DNA of 64,000 bases from Chryseobacterium koreense CCUG 49689 (GCF_001045435.1 NZ_LFNG01000010.1:62001-126000); one strand, 5' to 3'. Counted from the stretch's first letter, positions 26,128-36,076 are shown. Program-made: numbers and translations. Notes: generated from the letters alone by a model not told the origin.

Positions 26128-27534
26128 TCAATGTTCGGTCTTCATGTTTTCGCCATCACGGGAATGAAGCCTTCTGAAAACAAACCCTGAAAGAATAGTT
26201 AAAACTCCCACTGCTAAGAAGGTGTATCGAAACGCCAAATGCATATTTCCTTTAATTAAAGCGTGATTGTTTTCAAAAAGTTTTAAAATGATCAATCCCA
26301 ATGCAATCCCAAAACCTATCGCCAACTGCTGATTCACGGCGAGGAGGGAGTTTCCACTGGAAGTGTGGGAAAATCGCAAATCGGCAATCGCAATCGTATT
26401 CATAGAAGTGAACTGTATGGAGTTGAAAAATCCCAAAATCGCAATCAGCGGAATAAACCAGTAAATCGAAGTATGAACTCCCGGAATTCCAAGGCTGCAG
26501 ATCAATATCCCGATGATAAAAGTGTTGACCATGAGTGTTTTCCTGTATCCATATTTATCCAAGATTCTGATTACAGCAGCTTTGCCGAACATGGCAGTCA
26601 ATGCCATTGGTGCAATGATCCAGCCCGAAACCACGGCTGTTTTTCCATATGCGATCTGAATCATCAAAGGCAAAAGCAAAGGTATCGCGCTGATTCCCAA
26701 TCTGGTTGCGAGGTTTCCTAAAATTCCAACCCTGAAAGTGCGCACCTGAAAAAGATTGAGCGGAAAAATGGCATCGCTGGTTTTCTTTGCATGGCGGTAG
26801 TAAAAATAGATCACCAGAAATCCAAAAATAAATATCATCAAAACCGGGGTGATATTCTGTAGGGTACCAAAACTTTCCAGTGCGATTGAAAGCAGTAAAG
26901 ATGCTGAAGCAAAAATCAAAAATCCCTTTAAATCAAATTTAATTTTCTTTGAAATATAGTTGGGCATATTCTTGATACTGAGCAAAATACCCAATAATCC
27001 AATCGGAATATTGATCAGAAAAATCCAGTGCCATGAAAGGTAATCCACCAGATAACCACCCACCAAAGGTCCTAGAACCGGACCAATTAATGCGGGAATA
27101 ATTGCATAATTCATGGCTTTCACCAATTCGCTTTTGTCAAATGTTTTGATCAGTGCCAATCTTCCGACCGGGGTCATCAAACTTCCGCCAATTCCCTGAA
27201 TGACTCGTGAAATTACCAAATGGGTCAGGTTCTGTGAAAGTGCGCAAAAAAGTGATCCCAGACTGAAAATAACCAATGAAAAGATAAAGACGACTTTTGT
27301 CCCGAATTTATCTGCCAAAAATCCCGAAACCGGCATAAACAAAGCCAATGTGAGCACATAACTGACAATCGCATTCTGCATATTCAATGGCGATTCCCGC
27401 AAATCTTTCGCGATGGATGGAAGTGCCGTATTCAAAACCGTGGTATCCAGCAACTGCATAAAAATCGCCGTCGCTAAAATCAACGGCAGGATATTTTTGA
27501 CAGAGGAGTCGAATGTTTTAAAAGTATCCGGCAT
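26128..27534 (-). CDS. MFS multidrug exporter, DHA2 (EmrB/QacA) family
   Basis: A 468-residue, 14-helix-type transporter. Motif C-like and DHA-family signatures are visible: the first helix with QLLDTTVLNTALPSIA (the D1 motif LD-x-T-x-x-N-x-A-x-P), GFLADKFGTKVVF (motif A) and GPLVGGYLVD. It probably exports drugs or other amphiphiles using the proton gradient. The ATG at 27534 is preferred; the frame could open at a TTG 14 codons earlier. No adaptor or outer-membrane partner is adjacent. Confidence 0.88.
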   Translation of the reverse strand: MPDTFKTFDSSVKNILPLILATAIFMQLLDTTVLNTALPSIAKDLRESPLNMQNAIVSYVLTLALFMPVSGFLADKFGTKVVFIFSLVIFSLGSLFCALSQNLTHLVISRVIQGIGGSLMTPVGRLALIKTFDKSELVKAMNYAIIPALIGPVLGPLVGGYLVDYLSWHWIFLINIPIGLLGILLSIKNMPNYISKKIKFDLKGFLIFASASLLLSIALESFGTLQNITPVLMIFIFGFLVIYFYYRHAKKTSDAIFPLNLFQVRTFRVGILGNLATRLGISAIPLLLPLMIQIAYGKTAVVSGWIIAPMALTAMFGKAAVIRILDKYGYRKTLMVNTFIIGILICSLGIPGVHTSIYWFIPLIAILGFFNSIQFTSMNTIAIADLRFSHTSSGNSLLAVNQQLAIGFGIALGLIILKLFENNHALIKGNMHLAFRYTFLAVGVLTILSGFVFRRLHSRDGENMKTEH

Positions 27535-27703
27535 GAATAATGGGAAGCAAAAAATGAACCTAATTTCTTCCCACAAAATACAAAAAATAAATGAACCTGA
27601 TTCTGAAAAATAATCAATTTAAAAGTGGGGGTATGAAATCAATTTTTGATTTAATAGAGCTGGTTTTCACCATTTGGCGAAACCCGCACTAAAACTTTGG
27701 GAA

Positions 27704-27736
27704 CAAAAAAATCCTGCAGAATTTTTTGCAGGATTT
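27704..27736 (-). terminator. Intrinsic terminator after asnB
   Basis: A 9-bp stem (AATCCTGCA / TGCAGGATT) flanked by seven A on the plus strand, that is, a T-run on the minus strand, 16 bases beyond the asnB stop. Confidence 0.85.
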
Positions 27737-27751
27737 CTTGAAAAGTACAAT

Positions 27752-29422
27752 TTAGTACGAATCCTCGTGAACCGAGACTACCGCTCTTCCGCTGGGATCG
27801 TTCATTTTTTTGAAGGCTTCATCCCATTCCAAGGCGATTGGTGTGGAACAGGCTACAGATGGAACAGATGGAACTGTGGCTGCAGCGGTTTCACTGGGGA
27901 ACAATTCTTCGAAGATAGCTCTATAGCGGTATTCCTCTTTATTTTGAGGCGTGTTCAGCGGGAAGCGGAATCTGGCGTTTTCCATCATTTCATCAGAAAC
28001 TTCTTCTTCGGCTTTCGCTTTTAAGGAATCAATCCAGGAATAACCAACCCCGTCGGAGAATTGCTCTTTCTGTCGCCACACAATGGATTCCGGCAGCAAA
28101 TCCTCAAAAGCTTTCCTCAAAACCCATTTTTCCATTTTCCCTTTAGCTTGGTCAATCATTTTATCTTTAGGATTGATGGTCATTGCCACATCGATAAATT
28201 CTTTGTCCAGGAACGGAACCCGGCCTTCAACTCCCCAACTCATCAGCGCCTTATTGGCCCTCAAACAATCGTAAAGATGGAGTTTTTCAAGTTTTCTTAC
28301 GGTTTCTTCGTGAAATTCTTTGGCGTTCGGTGCTTTGTGGAAATAGAGGTAACCGCCGAAAAGCTCGTCGCTTCCTTCGCCTGAAAGCACCATTTTGATT
28401 CCCATTGATTTAATGACTCTTGCCAATAAATACATCGGAGTGGAAGCGCGAACCGTGGTCACATCATAAGTTTCCAAATGATAAATCACGTCTTTCACCG
28501 CATCCAAACCTTCCTGCACAGTGAAATGAACTTCATGGTGGATGGATCCGATATGTTCCGCCGCTTTCTGTGCCGCTAATAAATCCGGGGATCCTGCCAA
28601 ACCCACTGCAAAACTGTGCAATCTTGGGTACCACGCTTCCTGGGTGTCACCGCTTTCGATTCTGTTTCGGGCATATTTAGCGGTGACGGCTGCAATAATC
28701 GATGAATCCAAACCTCCGGAAAGCAAAACACCATACGGAACATCACTCATCAATTGACGGTGAACAGCGTCTTCTAATCCTTTTCGGATGGCTGAAATCT
28801 GCGTTTCGCTGTCTTTCACTTGCTCATAATCATCCCAATCTCTGTGGTGCCATTTTTGCATTTCGTGGCCGTCTTTGCTGTAAAGAAAATGTCCGGGAAG
28901 AAAGCACTCGATGGTTTTGCAAACTCCCTCCAAGGCTTTTAATTCAGAAGCTACATAATAGTTTCCATTTTTGTCCCAACCTTGATAAAGCGGACAAATT
29001 CCCATATGGTCGCGGCCGATCAAATAAATGTCGTTTTCAATGTCATAAAGGGCAAAAGCGAAAATTCCATTGAGTTTTTCAAGGAAGTCTTTTCCGTATT
29101 TTCGGTAAAGGGCTAGAATCACCTCGCAATCGGAATTTGTCAAAAACTCCTCGTCCGCAAATTCTTTTCTCAGTTCCTGATGGTTATAAATCTCACCATT
29201 TACTGCCAATACCACTTTCCCATCTCTGGAGAATAAAGGTTGTTTGCCAGAAGCTGGATCCACAATCGCCAATCTTTCGTGGGAGAAAATTACTTTTTCA
29301 TTCTGGAAAATTCCACTCCAGTCGGGACCTCGATGCCGAATTTTCTTGGACATTTCCAGTATTTGAGGCCTTAGAGTCTCCGTTTTTTGTTTTGCGTCAA
29401 AAAGACATACAATTCCGCACAT
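27752..29422 (-). CDS. asnB: Asparagine synthetase B (glutamine-hydrolysing)
   Basis: AsnB (556 residues) makes asparagine from aspartate with glutamine-derived ammonia and ATP. The start is set at MCGIVCLF because the second residue must be the catalytic Cys of the Ntn amidotransferase domain; the longer frame adds six spurious residues. The synthetase domain has the PP-loop LLSGGLDSSIIA and the GEGSDELFGGY motif. A 350-base AT-rich leader region separates it from hemB upstream. Confidence 0.96.
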   Translation of the reverse strand: MCGIVCLFDAKQKTETLRPQILEMSKKIRHRGPDWSGIFQNEKVIFSHERLAIVDPASGKQPLFSRDGKVVLAVNGEIYNHQELRKEFADEEFLTNSDCEVILALYRKYGKDFLEKLNGIFAFALYDIENDIYLIGRDHMGICPLYQGWDKNGNYYVASELKALEGVCKTIECFLPGHFLYSKDGHEMQKWHHRDWDDYEQVKDSETQISAIRKGLEDAVHRQLMSDVPYGVLLSGGLDSSIIAAVTAKYARNRIESGDTQEAWYPRLHSFAVGLAGSPDLLAAQKAAEHIGSIHHEVHFTVQEGLDAVKDVIYHLETYDVTTVRASTPMYLLARVIKSMGIKMVLSGEGSDELFGGYLYFHKAPNAKEFHEETVRKLEKLHLYDCLRANKALMSWGVEGRVPFLDKEFIDVAMTINPKDKMIDQAKGKMEKWVLRKAFEDLLPESIVWRQKEQFSDGVGYSWIDSLKAKAEEEVSDEMMENARFRFPLNTPQNKEEYRYRAIFEELFPSETAAATVPSVPSVACSTPIALEWDEAFKKMNDPSGRAVVSVHEDSY

Positions 29423-29775
29423 ATTTTTTGTGAAAATCAAGTTTAATAATAAATAGTCTGCCGGAAGTTTTAATCATTCAAGGTTGTTTTTCACCTCTTT
29501 TTTTAGGTTTATGATTAAAATTCTGATGCAAACTTAAAGAGTTGGTTTAAAAAACAAAAACAAATCTTTTATTTAAAGAAAATATATGCTATAATTAAAC
29601 AAAATACTGAAAAAATTTAACTATTATGGTTGTTAAATTGATTGATATTGAAAAAATTAAACTTGTGAAGGTTGTCTTTTATATGTCGGAGTGAAGGAAC
29701 GATCCGGAATGATTGTTTTTAAAGCCGAAGTGGGGAAGTAAAAAATAATTAATTGGATCGTTCAAAAATTGAGAT
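29423..29775. other. AT-rich gap between hemB and asnB
   Basis: About 350 bases, very AT-rich, with no gene, no family A or B repeat and no clear hairpin. Being upstream of asnB on the minus strand, it probably holds that gene's promoter; I cannot point to a consensus box with confidence. Confidence 0.5.
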
Positions 29776-30768
29776 TTATTGGTTCAGTAAAATCGCCGCC
29801 TCTTTCGCTGCATAAGTGAAAATCATATCCGCTCCCGCTCTTTTGATGCAGGTCAAACTCTCGATGATCGCTTTGTCGTTGTCTAACCAACCGTTTTGTG
29901 CGGCGGCTTTCAGCATGGCATATTCACCGCTCACATTGTAAACTGCGATTGGCAAATCGATGGTTTCGCGAACTTTGGAAACGATGTCCAGATACGGAAG
30001 CCCCGGTTTGATCATGATGATGTCCGCACCTTCGGCAACGTCTTTCAATACCTCGTCAATCGCTTCCCTGGAATTGTGGAAATCCATCTGATAGGTTTTC
30101 TTGTCCTTTGGAATTTCCTGATTATCAACCGGTGCAGAATCTAATGCACTTCTGAAAGGTCCATAATATGAACTGGCATATTTTGCGGCATAACTTAGAA
30201 TTCCCACATCGGTGAAACCATTTTCCTCTAATCCGGTCCGGATTGCGGCAACTCTTCCATCCATCATGTCACTTGGCGCCACAATATCTGCTCCGGCTTC
30301 TGCGTGAGAAACTGACATTTTGACCAGTGCGTCATTGGTGGCGTCGTTGTCAATTTTTCCATTAGTGATGATTCCGTCATGTCCATAAATGGAATAAGGA
30401 TCAAGCGCTACATCCGGCATGATTACCATGTTGGGAACCGCATCTTTGATGGCTTTAATGGTATTTTGCATCAAGCCGTTTTTATTCCAGGCTTCTTTTC
30501 CCGTGTTGTCTTTCAGGTCTTCGGAAACCTTCATGTATAGGTTAACCGCCTTGATGCCGAGAGAGAAAAGCTCCCTGCATTCCTTCACCGTGAGATCAAG
30601 CGATCTGCGAAAAATCCCAGGCATAGACGGGATGGCTTCCTGCCGGTTTTCACCTTCCATGACAAACATTGGCATTACGAAATCATTGGTGGTCAACACA
30701 GTTTCCTGCACCAGTGCTCTGACCGAAGCGTTGGTTCTTAATCTTCGGTTTCTTGAATATATAATCAT
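29776..30768 (-). CDS. hemB: Delta-aminolevulinic acid dehydratase (porphobilinogen synthase)
   Basis: HemB (330 residues) condenses two aminolevulinate molecules in haem synthesis. Schiff-base lysines lie in the SYAAKYASSYYGPFR and MIKPGLPYLDIV segments. The metal loop reads DVALDPYSIYGHDG, with no cysteines, so this is the zinc-independent (Mg/K-type) form as in Pseudomonas. A TAAATTTG -7 box lies on the minus strand at 30797-30804, 28 bases upstream. Confidence 0.96.
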   Translation of the reverse strand: MIIYSRNRRLRTNASVRALVQETVLTTNDFVMPMFVMEGENRQEAIPSMPGIFRRSLDLTVKECRELFSLGIKAVNLYMKVSEDLKDNTGKEAWNKNGLMQNTIKAIKDAVPNMVIMPDVALDPYSIYGHDGIITNGKIDNDATNDALVKMSVSHAEAGADIVAPSDMMDGRVAAIRTGLEENGFTDVGILSYAAKYASSYYGPFRSALDSAPVDNQEIPKDKKTYQMDFHNSREAIDEVLKDVAEGADIIMIKPGLPYLDIVSKVRETIDLPIAVYNVSGEYAMLKAAAQNGWLDNDKAIIESLTCIKRAGADMIFTYAAKEAAILLNQ

Positions 30769-30827
30769 TATGGAATGGTTTTTGAAATAACTTTTGCAAA
30801 TTTAGAGATAGTTTTTTTAAAATTCTA

Positions 30828-30857
30828 TTGTAGATTAAATTGAATTTGTTACTTTTG
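30828..30857 (+). promoter_or_regulatory. Promoter of the orphan T9SS-tail gene
   Basis: TTG (30828-30830) and TACTTTTG (30850-30857) are 19 bases apart, an exact consensus promoter. Transcription would begin near 30863, which is downstream of the first in-frame ATG at 30860 and supports the GTG at 30890 as start. Confidence 0.75.
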
Positions 30858-30889
30858 TAATGATATTTATAAATAAAAAATATTTATCG

Positions 30890-31246
30890 GTGAAAAAATT
30901 ATTAGTTTCTTTACTATTTATCGGTGGTTTAACAGTTTTTTCGGGAAATCTTTCCGCTCAATCTGTTTCAAGGGAACCGGTTTCAACATCTCAAAAATCT
31001 GATGATGGAGTGTTGGTTGCGTACCCAAATCCAGCCCGAGATTTCATAGTTATTAAATCTAAAGATGCGAATTTGCGAATTAAAGATGTTACTTTCTATT
31101 CTATTTTAGGAATGGAAGTTGCTCAATATGCGGTCAATATGAATTCTGGTGAAATCCGCTTGGATAAACTGAGACCCGGCAAGTATTTGATGAGGTATAC
31201 CTTAAGTGATAATACTCAAAAAGTTACCCAAATCGTAAAACAATAA
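30890..31246 (+). CDS. Small secreted protein that is almost only a T9SS type A sorting domain
   Basis: A 118-residue protein: signal peptide (VKKLLVSLLFIGGLTVFSG, ending at about NLSAQ), a short Ser/Thr linker (about 25-40), then directly a type A C-terminal sorting domain (VAYPNPARDFIVIKS, VTFYSILGMEVAQY, LDKLRPGKYLMRYTL). There is no passenger domain. The start is GTG 30890, judged from the promoter position and from the signal-peptide start. It may be a decoy, a chaperone-like partner or a minimal surface protein; the function is unknown. Confidence 0.75.
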   Translation: MKKLLVSLLFIGGLTVFSGNLSAQSVSREPVSTSQKSDDGVLVAYPNPARDFIVIKSKDANLRIKDVTFYSILGMEVAQYAVNMNSGEIRLDKLRPGKYLMRYTLSDNTQKVTQIVKQ

Positions 31247-31252
31247 ATTAAG

Positions 31253-31280
31253 TTCCTGAAATTCTTCGGGAATTTTTTTT
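31253..31280 (+). terminator. Intrinsic terminator
   Basis: TTCCTGAA-ATTC-TTCGGGAA followed by eight T, seven bases after the stop of the small secreted protein gene. Confidence 0.85.
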
Positions 31281-31337
31281 GTTCCCCTCAAAATTTCAGA
31301 AAACCTTCAACTCTGAAAATTTCCGTATTTTTGTCTG

Positions 31338-32606
31338 ATGGAAATGCGGGAAAAAATTGTGATTATTGGCGGGGGTTTTGCAGGACTGCAGCTGGCCAAG
31401 AAACTCAACAATAAGAATAAGAAAATCATCGTCATCGATAAGGTGAACCACCACATGTTTCAACCGCTTTTTTATCAGGTAGCATGTGGCAGGATAGAGC
31501 CGTCTAATATTTCATTTCCTTTTCGCAAGATTTTTCAAAACTCTAAAAATATCCGGTACCGAATGACCGAGGTGGTGAAGATCATTCCAGAGGAAAATAA
31601 AATCCTAACCAACACAGATGATGCCGAATTCACTTATGACAAACTGATCATCGCCACCGGTTGCAAAACCAATTTTTTTGGAAATCAAACCATGGAGCAG
31701 CTCACTTTTGGGATGAAAAATACCCAGGAAGCGATTGCAATCAGAAATCACGTGTTGATGACTTTTGAGAAACTGATCATCGAAAGAAAGCGTAGCGATG
31801 ATGGGAACTGGAATATCGTGATCGTGGGAAGTGGTCCAACGGGAGTGGAATTGGCGGGAGCTTTTGCGGAAATGAAAAAGGACATCCTTCCTCGTGATTA
31901 TCCCAATATGAATTTTGATGATTTGAATGTGATCTTAGTGAGCTCAACTGAGAAACCTTTAAGTATAATGAGTGCCGAGTCGCAAAAAATGTCAGAGAAA
32001 TATTTAAAGGATTTAGGGGTGAAATTCATGAGTGATGAGTTCGTCACGGGTTATGATGGTGATCTAGTAATGATGAAGAGTGGAAAGTCAATTCCGTCTA
32101 ACAATGTCATTTGGGCGGCAGGAGTTACCGGAAATATCATCGAAGGTCTGCATCCCGAAACATTGATGAAGAACAGATATCGAACAGACCGTTTCAACAG
32201 AGTTCTGGGTTACACCAATATTTTCGCGATTGGCGACATCGCCTATATGGAAACTCCGAAATATCCACTTGCACATCCACAGGTAGCGAACGTGGCCATT
32301 AATCAAGGGAAAAATCTGGCAAAAAACCTGCTGAAAAAGTCGGAAGAGGAATGGACTGAATATGAATATGAGGATCAGGGAAGCATGGCGACCATAGGGA
32401 AACACAGAGCGGTAGTTGATTTGCCGAAGTTCAAGTTTCAGGGTTTTTTCGCCTGGTATTTTTGGATGTTCCTTCACCTGATGCTGATTTTGAGCGTCAG
32501 GAACAAAATCGCCATTTTCTTCAACTGGATGTGGAGTTATTTCAACAAAGACTCGTCATTAAGACTCATCATCGTACCAAATAAACAGAACGGAACCCAG
32601 CAATGA
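31338..32606 (+). CDS. ndh: Type II NADH dehydrogenase
   Basis: A 422-residue non-pumping NADH:quinone oxidoreductase. The FAD motif [17 protein letters not shown] (residues 7-23) and NAD motif [17 protein letters not shown] (near 165) are both intact; FAIGDIAYM (near 298) contacts FAD. The C-terminus has a hydrophobic, aromatic membrane-anchoring stretch ([16 protein letters not shown]). Its TGA overlaps the trmD start (ATGA). A TATTTTTG -7 box ends four bases before the ATG. Confidence 0.93.
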   Translation: MEMREKIVIIGGGFAGLQLAKKLNNKNKKIIVIDKVNHHMFQPLFYQVACGRIEPSNISFPFRKIFQNSKNIRYRMTEVVKIIPEENKILTNTDDAEFTYDKLIIATGCKTNFFGNQTMEQLTFGMKNTQEAIAIRNHVLMTFEKLIIERKRSDDGNWNIVIVGSGPTGVELAGAFAEMKKDILPRDYPNMNFDDLNVILVSSTEKPLSIMSAESQKMSEKYLKDLGVKFMSDEFVTGYDGDLVMMKSGKSIPSNNVIWAAGVTGNIIEGLHPETLMKNRYRTDRFNRVLGYTNIFAIGDIAYMETPKYPLAHPQVANVAINQGKNLAKNLLKKSEEEWTEYEYEDQGSMATIGKHRAVVDLPKFKFQGFFAWYFWMFLHLMLILSVRNKIAIFFNWMWSYFNKDSSLRLIIVPNKQNGTQQ

Positions 32607-33277
32607 GAATAGATATTATAAGCGTTTTACCGGAATTGATGGAAAGTCCATTTAAAACCTCTATTTTGAAAAGAGCCATGGACAAAGGTATAGCGGAGGT
32701 GCACTTTCATCAGCTTAGGGATTTCGGGTTGGGAAAATACCGGCAGATTGATGATGAACCTTATGGGGGCGGAGCGGGAATGGTGATGATGTGTGAACCA
32801 TTGGATAATTTGATCTCTAAATTGAAGTCAGAGCGAAATTATGATGAGATCATCTACCTCACTCCAGACGGCGAAACGCTAAACCAAAAAATAGCGAACA
32901 CGCTCTCTATTAAAGATAATCTGATTTTTCTTTGCGGCCATTATAAAGGGATTGACCAGCGAATTCGCGAGCTGCACATCACCCGTGAAATATCGATCGG
33001 CGATTATGTTTTGACTGGTGGTGAATTGGCGGCATGTGTATTGGCGGATTCGGTGATCAGGTTGATTCCAGGGGTCTTGAATGATGAGCAATCAGCTCTG
33101 ACAGATAGTTTTCAGGATGATTTACTTTCGCCGCCAATTTATACGAGGCCCGCGGAATACAAAGGATTAAAAGTTCCGGAAATCCTGCTGAGTGGTAACT
33201 TCAAAAAGATTGAAGAATGGCGTAGTGAGCAGGCCTTAAAAATTACGCAGAAAAAAAGACCAGACCTTTTGCATTAA
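32603..33277 (+). CDS. trmD: tRNA (guanine-N1-)-methyltransferase
   Basis: TrmD (224 residues) makes m1G37 next to the anticodon. Characteristic SPOUT-knot motifs are [13 protein letters not shown] (near 111) and [16 protein letters not shown] (near 131), with [10 protein letters not shown] near 52. It overlaps ndh by four bases, so translation is probably coupled. In many bacteria trmD sits in the rpsP-rimM-trmD-rplS operon; here rpsP and rimM lie 13 kb away. Confidence 0.96.
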   Translation: MRIDIISVLPELMESPFKTSILKRAMDKGIAEVHFHQLRDFGLGKYRQIDDEPYGGGAGMVMMCEPLDNLISKLKSERNYDEIIYLTPDGETLNQKIANTLSIKDNLIFLCGHYKGIDQRIRELHITREISIGDYVLTGGELAACVLADSVIRLIPGVLNDEQSALTDSFQDDLLSPPIYTRPAEYKGLKVPEILLSGNFKKIEEWRSEQALKITQKKRPDLLH

Positions 33278-33342
33278 AAGTAAAGATAATTAATTATTTT
33301 TGTGGAGTTTGAAATCCATAGAATAACGAGTGCAACTAGACA

Positions 33343-34305
33343 ATGATAAATGACGAAACCAAAGAACTGATAGCATTTTATAATGTTGAAAACCTGTTCT
33401 TGCCGGATCCGCCCCCAATGCACAAACTCGATCCCACATTGTCTGGGCTTCCAAACTGGGATCCAAGAAAATATAAGAATAAACTTTTCAAAATTTCCCA
33501 TGTTTTTCAATTGATAGAAGAATCGGAGGAGGTATTGCCCATGCTCATCGGACTTGCAGAAATCCAGGGAAGAAAACCACTGGAAGATTTGGTTCACCTG
33601 GAGCCTTTCCATTCCAATTATGGCATCGTGCACTATGATTCGATGGACGAAAGGGGGGTAGATGTCGCGCTTCTTTACGACAAGTCAAAGATTGAAGTGG
33701 TCTCGTCTGAACCAATCTCGTATTTCTTTGAAATTGAAGATGATAATCCTGCAAACTATGACACCACCCGTGACATTTTATTTTGCAAATTGAAATTCAG
33801 AGAAAAAATCATCAATATTTTTGTTGTGCATCTTCCTTCCAAAAGAGAAAAAGATGTCAATAAACCAAAACGTGACTACATCTTGAGCGATTTGAGGAAT
33901 CACGTGGTACAGTCATTATCCAAAAAGGAACCAGTGATCGTTTTAGGGGACTTTAATGAAAATCCAGATGATGAAAATTTAAAGAAATTGCTTTATGGCG
34001 AAAATTTTGATAAAATTTTGAACAATCCATATGTCGATTTGTTTAAGGAGCGTAAATTTTCAACCTTTCATTTCAAGGATGGCTTGCTTTTTGACCAAAT
34101 ATTGCTTTCAGCTGAATTTTTTAATGAAGATGCTTACCTGCATTTTAAAAATGCAAAGGTTTTTAATTCCGAAAAATTAAGTACTTGGGACAGAAAAGTT
34201 ACAGGCAGACCTTTTCGCACTTTTGCCGGCAAAAGGTATCTAGGGGGATACAGCGACCATTTCCCGGTATTCATAACATGTTCGATTAATCCATCGAACC
34301 CTTAA
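33343..34305 (+). CDS. Endonuclease/exonuclease/phosphatase family protein
   Basis: The 320-residue protein has the EEP fold motifs: AFYNVENLF (N-terminal Asn), LAEIQGRKPLEDL (catalytic Glu), VVHLPSK, VLGDFNENP (Asp/Asn), and the final YSDHFPV with the catalytic His. There is no signal peptide, so it is probably cytoplasmic. The substrate (DNA, nucleotide or phospho-compound) is not evident. A possible -7 box TATTTTTG lies at 33295-33302. Confidence 0.85.
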   Translation: MINDETKELIAFYNVENLFLPDPPPMHKLDPTLSGLPNWDPRKYKNKLFKISHVFQLIEESEEVLPMLIGLAEIQGRKPLEDLVHLEPFHSNYGIVHYDSMDERGVDVALLYDKSKIEVVSSEPISYFFEIEDDNPANYDTTRDILFCKLKFREKIINIFVVHLPSKREKDVNKPKRDYILSDLRNHVVQSLSKKEPVIVLGDFNENPDDENLKKLLYGENFDKILNNPYVDLFKERKFSTFHFKDGLLFDQILLSAEFFNEDAYLHFKNAKVFNSEKLSTWDRKVTGRPFRTFAGKRYLGGYSDHFPVFITCSINPSNP

Positions 34306-34338
34306 CAGAAAAGAGTATAGAAAAATAATATAGATAAA

Positions 34339-34812
34339 ATGAGAAACCTAGTAAACAGCGGATACCATTTGGATTCTGTTGACAAAGAGATTATTGATCA
34401 GCTGATGAGCAACTCGAAGACTTCCTTGGCGAAGATATCCAAAGAAGTTGGGATTTCAACTACCGCAGTTCATCAAAGAATCAAGAAATTAGAGAATGCT
34501 GGAGTTATAGAAAATTCGATTTCGCTTCTAAATCCGAGAAAAATTGGTTATAAGGTAGTTTCCTACATCGGGGTTTACTTGGAACAACCCAGTCATTATT
34601 CAGAGGCCATCAAAGCACTTAAGAGCGTAAATGAAGTTGTGGAGGCACATTACACCACAGGGAATTATACCGTTTTTTTAAAAGTTTTGTGTCGTGATAA
34701 TGATCATCTAATGCACATCCTAAACAAGATCCAAAAACTAAAAGGAGTGACCAGAACAGAAACCTTTATCTCCCTGGAACAAAGTATCAGCAGACAGTTG
34801 AAGGTGGAGTAA
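34339..34812 (+). CDS. Lrp/AsnC family transcriptional regulator
   Basis: A 157-residue regulator with an N-terminal winged HTH (residues 14-60; DKEIIDQLMSNSKTSLAKIS, GISTTAVHQRIKKLENAGVI) and a C-terminal RAM domain (about 75-150) with the GNYTVFLKVLC strand expected to bind amino acids. It starts 33 bases after the nuclease-family gene. Targets are unknown; deoC lies downstream beyond a terminator. Confidence 0.93.
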   Translation: MRNLVNSGYHLDSVDKEIIDQLMSNSKTSLAKISKEVGISTTAVHQRIKKLENAGVIENSISLLNPRKIGYKVVSYIGVYLEQPSHYSEAIKALKSVNEVVEAHYTTGNYTVFLKVLCRDNDHLMHILNKIQKLKGVTRTETFISLEQSISRQLKVE

Positions 34813-34837
34813 TTCTTAAGTTAAATGCTAAATATAC

Positions 34838-34870
34838 AAGACATTGGCGTAAAGCTGATGTCTTTTATTT
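34838..34870 (+). terminator. Terminator after the Lrp gene
   Basis: AAGACAT (34838-34844) pairs with ATGTCTT (34858-34864) over a 13-base loop, followed by a T-rich tract. Confidence 0.7.
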
Positions 34871-34942
34871 TGGCATTGCCGGTCTTTTCAATAAACATCG
34901 GAAAAGAATTTCCTATTTGCCAAGAAATGGTTAATTTTACCT

Positions 34943-34976
34943 CTCCCAAATTATTGGGGGAGCTTTCATTTTTTAA
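34943..34976 (+). promoter_or_regulatory. Hairpin in the deoC leader
   Basis: CTCCC (34943-34947) pairs with GGGAG (34958-34962), followed by a T-rich stretch ending at 34974. It lies 13 bases before the deoC ATG; it could be a terminator of upstream transcripts or an attenuator. Confidence 0.45.
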
Positions 34977-34988
34977 CTTAAAAAAATT

Positions 34989-35987
34989 ATGGAAAAAATT
35001 TTAGAAAAAAAATATACCGATCGTCCTCAAAATATTAGCGAAGAGAGAAACCAAGGCTTGTCTTTCAACACAAAATATTTTGAGGGGATCAATATCAACC
35101 GAAGCGCTATCGAAAGACGAGTTGCAACACTTACCGCAAGACGCAGCGTAAAGAAGGAATTCCAGGCAGCATGGTTGCTGAAGGCAATTTCTATGATTGA
35201 TCTCACCACTCTTGCAGGTGATGATACCCGCGGAAATGTATTGCGACTTTGTGAAAAGGCTAAACATCCGGTTCGGGAAGATCTTCTGGTAAAACTCGGG
35301 ATGCAGGACGAAAATTTGACAACTGGTGCGGTTTGCGTGTACCACAACCTGATTCCCTTTGCAAAAGAAGCGCTGCAGGGAACCAATATCCCAATAGCGG
35401 CAGTTTCCACTGGATTTCCGGCAGGCAAGATTTCACTAGAAGAGAAATTAACCGAAATCAAAAAATCCGTCGCAGCCGGTGCAACAGAAATCGATATCGT
35501 GATTTCGAGGGATCTGGTTCTGGAATCTAGATGGAAAGAATTGTATGAAGAAATCAAACTTTGCAGACAAGCTTGCGGAGAAGCACACATGAAAACAATT
35601 CTCGCAACCGGCGAAATTCCTACGTACACAAAAGTGGCCAAAGCAAGTTGGGTGGCAATGATGGCAGGTTCCGATTTCATCAAAACTTCTACGGGTAAAG
35701 AATCCGTAAATGCCACTTTGGAGGTGAGTTTGGTGATGATTCGCTGCATCCGAGACTATTATGAATTGACCGGTGTGAAAGTTGGCTACAAACCGGCAGG
35801 AGGAATCCAAAAAGCAAAACAGGCACTCGATTATTTGATTCTGATTAAAGAAGAATTAGGAAATGATTGGCTCAATCCACATCTATTCCGTTTCGGCGCA
35901 AGTTCGCTTTTGGGCGATATCGAAAGACAACTCGAACATTACGTGACCGGAAGATACAGCGCAGGATTCAGACATCCGATGGCGTAA
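34989..35987 (+). CDS. deoC: Deoxyribose-phosphate aldolase, long form
   Basis: DeoC cleaves deoxyribose 5-phosphate into acetaldehyde and glyceraldehyde 3-phosphate. At 332 residues it is the long form resembling animal DERA, not the ~250-residue enteric type. Key segments are IDLTTLAGDDTRGNV, AVSTGFPAGKISLEEKL, MKTILATGEI (catalytic Lys context), DFIKTSTGKESVNATLE (Schiff-base Lys) and GYKPAGGIQKAKQAL (second Lys). The neighbouring double aldehyde dehydrogenase is a likely acetaldehyde oxidant. Confidence 0.94.
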   Translation: MEKILEKKYTDRPQNISEERNQGLSFNTKYFEGININRSAIERRVATLTARRSVKKEFQAAWLLKAISMIDLTTLAGDDTRGNVLRLCEKAKHPVREDLLVKLGMQDENLTTGAVCVYHNLIPFAKEALQGTNIPIAAVSTGFPAGKISLEEKLTEIKKSVAAGATEIDIVISRDLVLESRWKELYEEIKLCRQACGEAHMKTILATGEIPTYTKVAKASWVAMMAGSDFIKTSTGKESVNATLEVSLVMIRCIRDYYELTGVKVGYKPAGGIQKAKQALDYLILIKEELGNDWLNPHLFRFGASSLLGDIERQLEHYVTGRYSAGFRHPMA

Positions 35988-36030
35988 AATCTTCTTCGAG
36001 TGTTGGCTTGTTTTGAAAGTCGATTCAAGT

Positions 36031-36076
36031 AAAACCTCAAATCTACCTGTCGGCAGACAGGCTTTAAACTTCAAAT
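36031..36076 (+). repeat. Leader element A, copy 2 (before ALDH16 gene)
   Basis: Core CCTGTCGGCAGACAGG at 36046-36061, flanked by ACCTCAAATCTA and TTTAAACTTCAAA. The dehydrogenase ATG is 26 bases beyond the core. Confidence 0.8.
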
